A DNA stretch of 64,000 nucleotides from Gammaproteobacteria bacterium (lineage in GTDB: Bacteria > Pseudomonadota > Gammaproteobacteria > Steroidobacterales > GCA-2729495), in contig JAUHYQ010000002.1 in NCBI GenBank assembly GCA_030426355.1, positions 62,001-126,000 of the forward strand, given 5' to 3'. Below the pieces are notes generated by a model. The model ran no database searches. It saw only the letters and a program-made list of their open reading frames with translations, and was not told where the DNA came from. Shown one piece after another: positions 47,933 through 56,549 of the stretch. The position numbers and the translations under genes are program-made. Positions within the stretch are counted from its first letter, which is position 1. Each line of letters begins with the position of its first letter.

Positions 47933-49855
47933 TCATTGCTGTGACAGCACGACCTCGGCATCCTGCGTGAGTCCGCGCCGGGTGTCAGGCAACGTTCTGG
48001 CCTTGCCGCGTTCAAAGCGTGCCCAGCCTAATTCGCGATGAATAATGCCGGTCGAATCGGTGCTTAATTTTCCGGTCATGCCGTTCATTGACATACGGTT
48101 GCGCGCCGTACGCGCGTTAAGCCGGGCCGTCAGGTGGTAGCTGTCGTAGCCCATCGCGTAAAAGCGTGCCAGCTTTATCGGGCGACTGCCCCAATGCCTG
48201 ACCAGTGCTGCTTTATGCTCGATCACCATAGGCGTGGGGTTGAGCAGCCACGGTGCGTCAGGAAAAAACAGGCCGTTAAGGTCGCTGTTGTCATTTGACT
48301 CTGGTTCGTATACATCCGACGTCGCATAGGTTGGTATTTCGCCTGCATAGTGAAAACGAAGCTGCGGCTTTATTTGTTTGGCTGCCTTTGCTCTGCTCGC
48401 TAAAAATATAAAGTCTACGTCTTGCCGGCGTCGCGGCTCAAATTCGAGTTTTTTGCGGAGATTTGCAGCCAGTCGGTCGCGACGGGCATAACTTTCGTCG
48501 AGCAATAAAGTTCGGGTTATGGTGGCCGAGAAGTCGGTGGCGGTGGGGACATAACCGCTTGCCGACAACAACTTGCCACGCCGGTTTTGCAGCTCTTCTT
48601 CAAAGGCAGCCAGCACGCGACGGCCCCACTCGGAGTCTTCAACCAGCGCCACGGCGTTTACAAGGCCGTCATCAGTGGCGCGAATCGCCGCCGCCCGCGC
48701 TTCGTCTTCGGGCGACAACGCAAACTGGTAGAGCAAGTCGGGCACAGGGGTGTCTGCCGGCACAGTATTTAAGGCCAGTGTAGGGATGTCGCTTATTAAT
48801 GGTGCAATTTCCGCTACTTGCGGTTTGAGCAGCGGCCCGATGATAAATGCGGCACCATCCAGGGTAGCGCGCTTGAATGCTTCTGCAGCGCCATCGCGGG
48901 CGGTGTCATAGAGCCGCACATCGGGTCGCGTGGTATCGGATCCGAGTTCAAAATGAGCCGCCAGGTATCCGTCCCTTATCGCTTCGCCGTAAGCTTGTTG
49001 TTTGCCCGTCAAAGGCAGCAGCAAAGCGACCTGTGGCGGGTAGGTGGACAAGGTTTGCAGGCCGGGCAATACGTCTGATCTCAGCAGGTCCCCGGCCGGG
49101 TGCGCGGGGTTGGCGACGCGCCACTGATCAAGCGCCGTGTAGAGCGCTTTTAGCGAGCCGCGATCCCTAAATGCGATGTGGCCCAGCTGCAGCCAGCCGG
49201 TCAAAACCGGGTCGCCATTGCGCGCCACCGGGTTGGTCGGGATGGTGCTTCCTGTTTCCTGCAGTCCGGTCCAGATAAGGCGGCGGTTGGCTGCAATTTC
49301 ATTCGCTCCGGACAACACCGCCTCGCGCGACAGCAGCGTAGCTACGGCCGCTTCGGCTCTGCCGAGTTGAAAGAGCGCTTCGGAGCGCAGCAGCAGAATT
49401 TTGCTAGCCGCGCTTTGCCGGTCGGTGCTTGATACCTTGTTTAACGCCTCCAGCGCCGCAGCCGGTTCGTTGCGCGCAAGCCGCAATTCAGCAACGACTT
49501 CGGCCCAGACCGTCAGGTTGTCCGGTTCGATGGTCGCGCCCGCCTGTTCAAGAACTCTTTCGGTGCCGTCCAGATCGTTTGCCTGATAAAGTTCGCCGGC
49601 GGCAAAAATCAGGTAGCGTTGCCGTTGCGAGCCCGTGGCTGTAATGGCCAAATCGAGGTAGCTGCGGCTTGCCGCAACGTGATCCCCGCGGTTGGACAGA
49701 TCTCTTGCGGCGACTGCTGCGTCAGTAGAGTCCTTTTGCAGGGGTGTGCAGGCAACGGTAAGCAAACTGCCGAGTAACACCAGGGTGGTTATGCGCAGGG
49801 CGGCTCGAAAAGTACCAAGTGCCGGCTGTGTTAACGTGCGACTGATCTCGTGCAT
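47933..49855 (-). CDS. lpoA: Outer-membrane lipoprotein activator of PBP1a
   Basis: A 640-residue lipoprotein that reaches from the outer membrane to stimulate the peptidoglycan synthase PBP1A. The ATG at 49855 leads to a signal with a lipobox (LLTVAC near 36). An N-terminal TPR-like helical half (about 45-290: QLGRAEAAVATLLSREAV and similar) is followed by a periplasmic-binding-type domain (VALLLPLTGKQQAYGEAIRDG near 303 onward). Divergent from rsmI with 33 bp between the start codons, the arrangement found in E. coli. Confidence 0.93.
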   Translation of the reverse strand: MHEISRTLTQPALGTFRAALRITTLVLLGSLLTVACTPLQKDSTDAAVAARDLSNRGDHVAASRSYLDLAITATGSQRQRYLIFAAGELYQANDLDGTERVLEQAGATIEPDNLTVWAEVVAELRLARNEPAAALEALNKVSSTDRQSAASKILLLRSEALFQLGRAEAAVATLLSREAVLSGANEIAANRRLIWTGLQETGSTIPTNPVARNGDPVLTGWLQLGHIAFRDRGSLKALYTALDQWRVANPAHPAGDLLRSDVLPGLQTLSTYPPQVALLLPLTGKQQAYGEAIRDGYLAAHFELGSDTTRPDVRLYDTARDGAAEAFKRATLDGAAFIIGPLLKPQVAEIAPLISDIPTLALNTVPADTPVPDLLYQFALSPEDEARAAAIRATDDGLVNAVALVEDSEWGRRVLAAFEEELQNRRGKLLSASGYVPTATDFSATITRTLLLDESYARRDRLAANLRKKLEFEPRRRQDVDFIFLASRAKAAKQIKPQLRFHYAGEIPTYATSDVYEPESNDNSDLNGLFFPDAPWLLNPTPMVIEHKAALVRHWGSRPIKLARFYAMGYDSYHLTARLNARTARNRMSMNGMTGKLSTDSTGIIHRELGWARFERGKARTLPDTRRGLTQDAEVVLSQQ

Positions 49856-49888
49856 ATGATTCTGATGACTTCTGGAAGAGCTGATTGA

Positions 49889-50746
49889 GTGAACACCGGC
49901 AGTGGAACTTTGTTTGTCGTCGCCACGCCCATCGGCAATTTGGATGATATCAGTGTTCGGGCGCGGGCTGTGCTGGCGGCGGTCAGTCTGGTCGCAGCCG
50001 AAGATACACGCCGGACGGGCAAGCTGCTGGAATTGTTGGGTATTCGTAACCGCATGCTGTCGTGCCATGAGCACAATGAGCGCGAGCGCTTGCCCGAGAT
50101 TCTCGCAGTGCTGGAAAGCGGCAATGACGTTGCGCTGGTTAGTGATGCCGGTACGCCGCTATTCAGCGATCCCGGTTATCGATTGGTGGCTGCTGCTGCC
50201 GAGCGAGGTTTGACGGTCAGCCCCGTCCCGGGTTGCAGTGCGCTGACAGCAGCTGTATCAGTGGCCGGTTTGCCGACCTCAGCGTTGCTGTTTGCGGGCT
50301 TTTTACCGGCAGCCAGCGCACCGCGCACTGCGCGGCTAAAGCAACTTGCGGGCTGCGCCGAGACCCTTGTGCTGTTTGAGTCCGTGCACCGGATTGGCGA
50401 CACGCTAAGAGACTTGATTGCGTTATTTGGCGAGGATCGGGCGGGGGTCGCGGCACGTGAATTAACCAAGCTTCACGAAACGGTTTACCGTGGCACATTG
50501 GCCGAGGTTCTCATGCAGGTCGATGCCGACCCCGGGGGATCCAAAGGCGAATATACGCTGGTTATTGCCGGTGCCGCCGAGGTTCCGGTTGGCAAGCCTG
50601 AGTTGGATAGAGCCCTGCAGGTGTTGCTGGGCTATCTTGGCGTGCGCCAGGCGGCAGAAGCGGCCGCCAAACTGCTCGGGGTGCGCAAAAATGAAGCCTA
50701 CAAGCGGGCGCTAGAGCTCCGTGAGTCGTCAGATAGCGACTATTAG
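49889..50746 (+). CDS. rsmI: 16S rRNA (cytidine1402-2'-O)-methyltransferase
   Basis: Ribosomal RNA modification enzyme of the tetrapyrrole-methylase fold, 285 residues, GTG start. LFVVATPIGNLDDISVRA near 8-25, AAEDTRRTGKLL near 35, SDAGTPLFSDPGYRLV near 85 and FLPAASAPRTARL near 138 are family motifs. ELTKLHETVYRG near 191 is also conserved. It methylates the 2'-O of C1402 in the decoding centre together with RsmH, whose gene is also in this window 1.4 kb downstream. Divergent from lpoA. Confidence 0.97.
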   Translation: MNTGSGTLFVVATPIGNLDDISVRARAVLAAVSLVAAEDTRRTGKLLELLGIRNRMLSCHEHNERERLPEILAVLESGNDVALVSDAGTPLFSDPGYRLVAAAAERGLTVSPVPGCSALTAAVSVAGLPTSALLFAGFLPAASAPRTARLKQLAGCAETLVLFESVHRIGDTLRDLIALFGEDRAGVAARELTKLHETVYRGTLAEVLMQVDADPGGSKGEYTLVIAGAAEVPVGKPELDRALQVLLGYLGVRQAAEAAAKLLGVRKNEAYKRALELRESSDSDY

Positions 50747-50749
50747 CAG

Positions 50750-50823
50750 GCTGCCTTGCGACGGAAGACCTTCTTGCTCCTGCTTCGCAAAGTCGCTGCG
50801 AGGGTCTTCCCCCGCCCGGCAGC
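50750..50823. repeat. Extended imperfect hairpin just after rsmI
   Basis: Three nested inverted arms: GCTGCC (50750-50755) with GGCAGC (50818-50823), GGAAGACC (50763-50770) with GGTCTTCC (50803-50810), and an inner CTTCGCA with TGCGAGG around 50783-50803. They form one long stem in either strand. It begins 4 bp after the rsmI stop codon and is not followed by a T-run, so it is not an ordinary intrinsic terminator. Confidence 0.6.
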
Positions 50824-50851
50824 TTGGTAAGGCAATCTAATGAGGCGATGC

Positions 50852-50908
50852 GAGCCGGGGCGTCGTTGAGGCGAGTTGGGGTTCCGAGCTGAAAGGACGC
50901 CCCGGCTC
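50852..50908. repeat. 13-bp perfect inverted repeat before rnpB
   Basis: GAGCCGGGGCGTC (50852-50864) and its exact complement GACGCCCCGGCTC (50896-50908) surround a 31-bp loop. The arms are 10/13 G+C. No T-run follows. It lies 25 bp upstream of the rnpB -35. Confidence 0.8.
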
Positions 50909-50932
50909 ACAGCGCCAGTTAGTGGCTGCGGA

Positions 50933-50961
50933 TTGCGGCCAGCGCGCGATAAGGCTAGAGT
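50933..50961 (+). promoter_or_regulatory. rnpB promoter with G+C-rich discriminator
   Basis: TTGCGG (50933-50938), 17-bp spacer, TAGAGT (50956-50961), then the discriminator CGCCCCC and a predicted start at about 50969, which coincides with the first base of the P1 helix of RNase P RNA. A G/C-only discriminator is typical of stringently controlled stable-RNA promoters. Confidence 0.6.
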
Positions 50962-50968
50962 CGCCCCC

Positions 50969-51304
50969 GGAGTCGGCCAGGCAATCGCTCGCGCAAGCGG
51001 GAGGAAAGTCCGGGCTCCGGACGGGCAGAGTGCCAGGTAACACCTGGGGGGCGCGAGCCTACGGAAAGTGCCACAGAAAACAAACCGCCCCGTTTTGCGG
51101 GGTAAGGGTGAAAAGGTGCGGTAAGAGCGCACCGCGCGGGTGGTAACACGCCGCGGCACGGTAAACCCCACTCGGAGCAAGACCAAATAGGGAAGCATGT
51201 ACCTCGCCCGCGGGTGCTTCCGGGTAGGTCGCTTGAGGCCGCCGGTGACGGCGGTCCCAGATGAATGATTGCTCTCGACAGAACCCGGCTTATCGGCCGA
51301 CTCC
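50969..51304 (+). ncRNA. rnpB: RNase P RNA (class A)
   Basis: Catalytic RNA that matures tRNA 5' ends. The ends pair to form P1: GGAGTCGGCC (50969-50978) with GGCCGACTCC (51295-51304). The conserved GAGGAAAGTCCGGGCTCC segment follows P3 (51001-51018), and the 3' part has ACAGAACCCGGCTTA (51279-51293), the two halves of the P4 core. AAACCCCACTCGGAGCAAGACCAAATAGG is the characteristic L15-type region. About 336 nt, class A as in other gammaproteobacteria. A run of five T after P1 (51305-51309) may terminate it. Confidence 0.97.
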
Positions 51305-51524
51305 TTTTTCTCTTGCGTGCCCCTGTGATGGCGGCAACCCGCACAACCGCGCGATCAGGTAGCTCCGCAGCAACGGCACAGCCGCTGCGGCGGTGGCGCC
51401 AATTGTTGCGCTACTTTCGAATAAGCCTCGATAAACTTCTGATTTATCAGCTTTGCAACCCGCTTTTCATTCTGCGATACCACCGCTAAGTATCTGTCAG
51501 ACAAGAATTAATCACGGGATGTTG
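51305..51524. other. rnpB-mraZ intergenic region
   Basis: About 220 bp between the RNase P RNA and the mraZ promoter. It contains a T-rich stretch after P1 and a small GATAAA / TTTATC hairpin at 51430-51448. No gene was found; the 74-codon open frame crossing it begins inside rnpB and is not coding. Confidence 0.6.
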
Positions 51525-51554
51525 TTGACACCCGGCGGTTGCCCTCCCTATAGT
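51525..51554 (+). promoter_or_regulatory. Sigma-70 promoter of the division and cell-wall cluster
   Basis: TTGACA (51525-51530), 18-bp spacer, TATAGT (51549-51554), giving transcription from about 51561. It is the strongest promoter match in the window and stands 62 bp before mraZ. Confidence 0.75.
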
Positions 51555-51573
51555 GTGCTGAAGTAGTAAAAAA

Positions 51574-51598
51574 GTGGCAAAAAGTGGGAGGAAATGGG
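51574..51598 (+). promoter_or_regulatory. MraZ-binding boxes
   Basis: Three TGG-centred pentamers, GTGGC (51574), GTGGG (51584) and ATGGG (51594), each 10 bp apart and separated by 5 bp of A-rich sequence. This is the direct-repeat pattern bound by MraZ in other bacteria and implies autorepression of the cluster; here they lie just downstream of the predicted start site. Confidence 0.7.
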
Positions 51599-51616
51599 CG
51601 TTAGCTCCTTCGCAAC

Positions 51617-52060
51617 ATGTTTCGTGGACCTTCAAAGATCACCCTTGATAGCAAAGGGAGGATGGCGATTCCGACTCGATATCGCGAGTCGATCGCTGCC
51701 CGTTGTGAAGGCCAGTTTGTGGCGACTATCGACCGTGACCCCTGCCTTCTGCTTTATCCGCTGCCTGATTGGGAAGATGTCGAACGCAGGTTGATGCGTT
51801 TGCCGGCAAATAAACCGGCGGTGCGTGCTTTTCAGCGCCGCATGGTGGGCCATGCAGTGGAAATGGAGATGGACAGCCACGGGCGGATTCTGATCTCGAA
51901 GGAGTTGCGCGAAATAGCCGGACTGGATCGCCAGGCGATGCTGATCGGGCAGGGCAACAAGTTCGAGTTGTGGGACGAAGGGCGTTGGAACCAGTGGATG
52001 GAAACGAGCGGCGACGGCTTGGCGGAATTGCCGGAAGAACTCGAAGACATTCAGTTGTAA
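51617..52060 (+). CDS. mraZ: Transcriptional regulator MraZ
   Basis: DNA-binding repressor of the cell division cluster. 147 residues, two AbrB-like (SpoVT-type) domains: DSKGRMAIPTRYRESI near 10-25 and MDSHGRILISKELREIAG near 84-101, each with the DxxGR motif. MFRGPSKITL is the conserved start. The Shine-Dalgarno before the ATG is poor, as its G-rich segment lies 25 bp upstream within the MraZ boxes. First gene of mraZ-rsmH-ftsL-ftsI. Confidence 0.96.
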   Translation: MFRGPSKITLDSKGRMAIPTRYRESIAARCEGQFVATIDRDPCLLLYPLPDWEDVERRLMRLPANKPAVRAFQRRMVGHAVEMEMDSHGRILISKELREIAGLDRQAMLIGQGNKFELWDEGRWNQWMETSGDGLAELPEELEDIQL

Positions 52061-52127
52061 GGACCGCTTCCCGGTTTTCCGGGTTACGGGGGCGAGGAAG
52101 CAGCGGGTTGCACCGCGGAGTACGCGA

Positions 52128-53066
52128 ATGACTGCCGGGGAAGACCAGCACGTTTCGGTACTGAAAAATGCGGTACTGGAGCAGCTGGCGATACGGGCAG
52201 ACGGGACGTACATCGACGGCACTTTCGGGCGCGGCGGGCACAGCAAAGCAATCCTCGATCAACTGGGTTCGGGCGGCCGGTTATTGGTGGTGGATCGTGA
52301 TCCACTGGCGTTGCAGGCGGCGGCCGGGTTGGCAGAGCTGGACTGTCGCGTGACGGCAGTGGCGGGAAGTTTCGGAGAAATCGATGCGATTGCGGCAGCG
52401 CAGGGAGTGCTCGGCAAAGTGGACGGCATTGTCCTCGACCTGGGTGTTTCCTCGCCGCAACTTGATGATGCCGAACGGGGTTTCAGTTTCATGCATGACG
52501 GCCCGCTCGATATGCGCATGGATCCGACGAGTGGCGTATCCGCCGAAGAGTGGATTAACGATGCCGCCGAAAGAGATATGGCCGGGGTTATAGCCCGCTA
52601 TGGAGAGGAACGTGACGCGCGAAGGATCGCGCGGGCCATTTGTGACGCACGAAAGCAACAAAGGATATGCCGAACGCGACAACTGGCGGATCTGATAGAG
52701 GCCGTCAAGCCGCGGCGGGGGAAGGGAAAGCATCCGGCCACGAAAACGTTTCAGGCGGTGCGCATACATATTAATAACGAGCTCGGCGAATTGCAGTCTT
52801 TTCTCGACAAAGTATTGACCGTGCTGAAGGTGGATGGACGGTTGTGCGTAATAAGTTTCCATTCACTCGAAGACCGATTAGTGAAACGGTTTTTGCGCGA
52901 TCGTTCACGCGTTGATCCGGCGCTGGCCCGCATGCCGGTGGTGCCGGACTCTGCTCTTCCTGTAATGGCTTTGCCAGCGGCTGCAATGCGGCCTGACGCC
53001 GATGAAATTGCTGCGAATCCGCGCTCACGCAGTGCGGTTTTGCGAGTGGGTGTCAGGCAACGATGA
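52128..53066 (+). CDS. rsmH: 16S rRNA (cytosine1402-N4)-methyltransferase
   Basis: SAM-dependent enzyme (MraW) that methylates N4 of C1402 in 16S rRNA. 312 residues. DGTFGRGGHSKAIL near 28-41 is SAM motif I, VVDRDPLALQAA the acidic motif, GIVLDLGVSSPQLDDAERGFSF near 100 and FHSLEDRLVKRFL near 243 are diagnostic. GGAG stands 7 bp before the ATG. Overlaps ftsL by 4 bp. RsmI, which modifies the same base, lies about 1.4 kb upstream. Confidence 0.97.
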   Translation: MTAGEDQHVSVLKNAVLEQLAIRADGTYIDGTFGRGGHSKAILDQLGSGGRLLVVDRDPLALQAAAGLAELDCRVTAVAGSFGEIDAIAAAQGVLGKVDGIVLDLGVSSPQLDDAERGFSFMHDGPLDMRMDPTSGVSAEEWINDAAERDMAGVIARYGEERDARRIARAICDARKQQRICRTRQLADLIEAVKPRRGKGKHPATKTFQAVRIHINNELGELQSFLDKVLTVLKVDGRLCVISFHSLEDRLVKRFLRDRSRVDPALARMPVVPDSALPVMALPAAAMRPDADEIAANPRSRSAVLRVGVRQR

Positions 53067-53341
53067 ATGTGGAGCGTAGACAGATACTAGGAGTGGCCGC
53101 TCTGGCGCTGGCGGTGGTTCTTTCTGCTATCGCATCCATTTATGCACGTCATGAAGCACGCCGTCAGTTTGTGCTGTTGCAGAAACTGACCGTGCAAAGG
53201 GATGAACTTGCTGTCGAGTGGGGCAGATTGCAAATAGAGCAGAGCGCCTGGTCGACACATGCGCGTGTTGAGGAACTGGCGCGAAAGAAAATGAGTATGC
53301 GCATGCCCTCTGCGGAGGAAATTCGGGTGATTCGGAAATGA
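53063..53341 (+). CDS. ftsL: Cell division protein FtsL
   Basis: Short bitopic divisome protein: 92 residues, one transmembrane helix (ILGVAALALAVVLSAIASIYA, about 8-28) and a periplasmic coiled-coil (VLLQKLTVQRDELAVEWGRLQIEQSAW) that pairs with FtsB and FtsQ to activate FtsWI. Sequence conservation in this family is low; the call rests on size, topology, leucine pattern and position between rsmH and ftsI. It is shorter than the E. coli protein, with almost no cytoplasmic tail. Overlaps both neighbours by 4 bp. Confidence 0.93.
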   Translation: MNVERRQILGVAALALAVVLSAIASIYARHEARRQFVLLQKLTVQRDELAVEWGRLQIEQSAWSTHARVEELARKKMSMRMPSAEEIRVIRK

Positions 53342-55062
53342 GCAGACTTGAGTTCGGTCGGCGCGACCGTCAGCTAATATTTTCCGGGCGCAGCAATTTC
53401 GCGTTAGCCTTAATGGCGCTGGGCGCACTGGTACTAGTGGGGCGCGCGGTGCAGTTACAAATTGTTGATCAGGATTTTCTCAACAGTCAGGCGGCGAAGC
53501 GCCAACTCAGAACCGTTGAGCTTGGTGCACATCGGGGCAATATTACTGATCGCAATGGCGAGGCGCTGGCGGTCAGTGCGCCAGTGGACAGCATCACGGT
53601 TGATCCGGGTGAATTACTCGCGGCTACCGAACAGATACCTGAACTGGCGCGTCTTCTGCGCGTCGATCGCGAGCAGTTGAGTGCTCAGCTTAGCCGCAAC
53701 GCGCAGCGGAATTTTCTGTATCTCAAGCGGCATATGAATCCTGCGGATGCGGCCCTTATTGCGCAGGCCAACATTGCCGGTGTGAGTCTGAAGCGCGAAT
53801 ACCATCGCTACTATCCTGCGGGAGAAGTCACTGGGCATCTGATCGGGTTTACCGATATTGATGATGTCGGCCAGGAAGGCATCGAGCTTGCATTTGACCA
53901 TCGCCTGGCAGATCGGCCCGGTAAAAAACGAGTGCTGATTGATCGATTTGGCCGCATGGTCGATGACGTCGAGCGCATTAAAGCGCCCGAACCGGGTCAG
54001 GACATCGTTACCAGCATCGATCTGCGCATACAGTATCTCGCCTACCGCGAGTTGAAAAAGGCGGTGCAACAGAACAAAGCTAAAAGCGGTTCTGCCGTAG
54101 TCGTGGACGTGCTAACCGGCGAAGTATTGGCGCTGGTGAATCAACCCAGCTACAACCCCAATGTGCGGGCGCAATTACAGGCGAACCGCTATCGGAATCG
54201 CGCCATTACCGACATTTTTGAACCGGGTTCCAGCCTCAAGCCGCTGGTGATTGCGGCAGCGCTGGAGTCGGGAAATTACAAGGCGAACAGTCGCATTGAC
54301 ACCAGTCCCGGTTACGTACAAGTAGGCGTAAAGAAAATCGAGGACAGTGAAAATCTCGGTCGTATTGGACTCGGTACCATTCTGGCAAAATCCAGTAACG
54401 TCGGTGCCACAAAAATTGCCATGTCGCTGGAACCTGAGCAATTGTGGAAAGTATTGTCGGATTTTGGCCTCGGCAGGCCGACTGATAGCGGTTTCCCGGG
54501 CGAATCGGCCGGGTTGTTAAGCCACTTCAGCAACTGGCGTGCCATCAGTCAGGCAACGCTGGCCTATGGATACGGGCTGTCGGTGACGCCACTGCAATTG
54601 GCCCAGGCTTACGCGGTGATCGGCGCAGGGGGCGTGCAGCGCCCGGTGTCCTTGTTGCGCCTGAATCAACCAGCTATACCGCGCCGGGTTATCAGTGCTC
54701 AGTCTGCCAATGCCGTGCTCGGCCTTATGGAAGAAGTTATCGGGCCTGACGGTACCGGGTATCGCGCGGCTGTGCCGGGTTACCGGGTCGCGGGAAAAAC
54801 GGGCACGACGCAGAAATTCACAACTGGTGGATATTCGGAAAATCGCTATACCGCGGTATTCGCCGGTGTGGCGCCGGCCAGCAACCCTCGCCTCGCTGTG
54901 GTGGTCGTGGTCGACGAGCCAAACAACGGCGAGTATTACGGCGGCAAGGTAGCGGCGCCGGTCTTTTCAAGTATTGTGGCCGGCGCGTCGCGAATACTGG
55001 CGATACCGCCGGACGATTTGCACGGGCAGGCCGGCTCGCTGACCGTGGCGGCGAGCAAATGA
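53338..55062 (+). CDS. ftsI: Septal peptidoglycan transpeptidase (PBP3)
   Basis: Class B penicillin-binding protein that crosslinks septal murein with FtsW. 574 residues: short N-terminus, anchor helix (FALALMALGALVLVGRAVQL, about 20-40), pedestal domain with RGNITDRNGEALAVS near 66, and transpeptidase domain. Active-site motifs: SSLK near 299-302 (FEPGSSLKPL), KSSN near 350, and KTGTT near 487. These are a complete SxxK-SxN-KTG set. It follows ftsL with a 4-bp overlap and precedes murE likewise. Confidence 0.97.
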   Translation: MSRLEFGRRDRQLIFSGRSNFALALMALGALVLVGRAVQLQIVDQDFLNSQAAKRQLRTVELGAHRGNITDRNGEALAVSAPVDSITVDPGELLAATEQIPELARLLRVDREQLSAQLSRNAQRNFLYLKRHMNPADAALIAQANIAGVSLKREYHRYYPAGEVTGHLIGFTDIDDVGQEGIELAFDHRLADRPGKKRVLIDRFGRMVDDVERIKAPEPGQDIVTSIDLRIQYLAYRELKKAVQQNKAKSGSAVVVDVLTGEVLALVNQPSYNPNVRAQLQANRYRNRAITDIFEPGSSLKPLVIAAALESGNYKANSRIDTSPGYVQVGVKKIEDSENLGRIGLGTILAKSSNVGATKIAMSLEPEQLWKVLSDFGLGRPTDSGFPGESAGLLSHFSNWRAISQATLAYGYGLSVTPLQLAQAYAVIGAGGVQRPVSLLRLNQPAIPRRVISAQSANAVLGLMEEVIGPDGTGYRAAVPGYRVAGKTGTTQKFTTGGYSENRYTAVFAGVAPASNPRLAVVVVVDEPNNGEYYGGKVAAPVFSSIVAGASRILAIPPDDLHGQAGSLTVAASK

Positions 55063-56549
55063 TGGCCCACCAGACGGCAGTACGCCTGGATGAATTGTTT
55101 GGCAATGCTGATCCGGCACTGTCAGGTATTCGTGTGCGCGACGTGACAACGCATAGCGGTCGGGTCGTTCCCGGAGGTTTGTTTCTGGCTTGCCGCGGCT
55201 ACAAGCGTCACGGTCTGGAATTCCTCGCCAGTGCGCTGCAGGCAAAACCTGCAGCAGTAGCCTGGGAACCCGATGCCGAGTTGCGTGAACCGGAATTGCC
55301 GGCTGGCGTTTTAGGCATAAAAGTTGACGGACTGGCGGACCGGGTTGGCGATATCGCGGATCGGTTTTTTGCCAGGCCGTCTGCGCAGCTCCAGATAACC
55401 GGCATTACCGGAACCAACGGCAAGACCACCACGGCATGGCTGGTAAGCCGCGCCATGGGCATTCTGGGCCGCACAACGGCATACATGGGCACGTTGGGTT
55501 ACGGCATAGGAGACAAGCTCAGCGATACGCAGCTGACGACGCCGGCGTGCATCACCGTGCATCGCCGACTGCGTGAACTGGCCGACCAGGGTGCCGAGTG
55601 TGTGGTCATGGAAGTGTCATCACACGGCCTTGATCAGGGCCGCATTGACGGGGTGCGGATGCAGACGGCTGCATTTACTAACTTGAGTCGGGACCATCTG
55701 GATTACCACGGTGACATGCAGCGATACGCGCAGGCGAAAGCTGCGTTATTTGACCTGCCCGACCTGAAAAATGCTGTGATCAATGTAGGCGATGAGCAGG
55801 GTGCGGCGATGGCGGCGCGCCTTGATCCGGCCGTGACGTTGATCAGCGTGGCGATGAGCCGCACTGCCAATGCAGGGCTCACCGGCGAAGTTGTGGCAAC
55901 CGGCCCCGCGGGGTTGCTTATTCAACTGCGCGGTGAGTATGGCGACACCGAGTTACGCAGCCCAATGTGGGGAGCCTTCAATGCCGAGAATTTATTGGTG
56001 TCGGTTGGCATCCTGATCGCTCACGGATTTGAGTTGCATGCAGCAGCCTCAGCACTGGAGCAATGTGTGGCGCCGCCGGGGCGCATGCAGGTGATTCGTG
56101 CGTTGGGCCGCCCCACGGCCATTATCGATTTCGCGCATACGCCGGATGCGTTGCAAAAGGCTTTGCTGTCGGCTCGTGAGCATAGCAATGGCAAATTATG
56201 GCTGGTATTCGGCTGCGGCGGTGACCGCGATCGCGGCAAGCGGGCGGAGATGGGTGTAACGGCGGCACGCTTTGCCGATCGGGTGGTGGTAACGACCGAC
56301 AACCCGCGGCATGAAAGTCCTCAGCAGATAGTCGATGACATATGCAGCGGCATGCCGGACAACGACAACGTGAGTGTTGAGCCGGATCGTCGCAGGGCCA
56401 TTCGTATGTCACTTGATGCCGCGGCGGTCGATGACGTCGTTCTGATTGCTGGTAAGGGCAGTGAGGATTACCAGATTATTGGTGACGACCGTGTCCCGTT
56501 GTCCGACATCGTGATTGCGGCAGAGCATCTGCGGGGGTTGTCAGCATGA
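55059..56549 (+). CDS. murE: UDP-MurNAc-tripeptide synthetase (meso-DAP adding)
   Basis: Adds meso-diaminopimelate to UDP-MurNAc-L-Ala-D-Glu. 496 residues. ATP loop GTNGKTTTAWL near 113, NLSRDHLDYHGDM near 210 and the substrate-specificity motif DNPRHE near 415; DNPR selects DAP rather than lysine, fixing the peptidoglycan type. Its overlap with ftsI and murF shows one continuous transcript. Confidence 0.97.
   Translation: MMAHQTAVRLDELFGNADPALSGIRVRDVTTHSGRVVPGGLFLACRGYKRHGLEFLASALQAKPAAVAWEPDAELREPELPAGVLGIKVDGLADRVGDIADRFFARPSAQLQITGITGTNGKTTTAWLVSRAMGILGRTTAYMGTLGYGIGDKLSDTQLTTPACITVHRRLRELADQGAECVVMEVSSHGLDQGRIDGVRMQTAAFTNLSRDHLDYHGDMQRYAQAKAALFDLPDLKNAVINVGDEQGAAMAARLDPAVTLISVAMSRTANAGLTGEVVATGPAGLLIQLRGEYGDTELRSPMWGAFNAENLLVSVGILIAHGFELHAAASALEQCVAPPGRMQVIRALGRPTAIIDFAHTPDALQKALLSAREHSNGKLWLVFGCGGDRDRGKRAEMGVTAARFADRVVVTTDNPRHESPQQIVDDICSGMPDNDNVSVEPDRRRAIRMSLDAAAVDDVVLIAGKGSEDYQIIGDDRVPLSDIVIAAEHLRGLSA

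Noticed and set aside
51265-51489. Small ORF after rnpB
   Set aside because: Begins within RNase P RNA; no family and no ribosome site.
51594-51794. 66-codon ATG frame overlapping the mraZ start
   Set aside because: GGAGG is only 2 bp from this ATG, too close for good initiation, and the frame is a shadow of mraZ.
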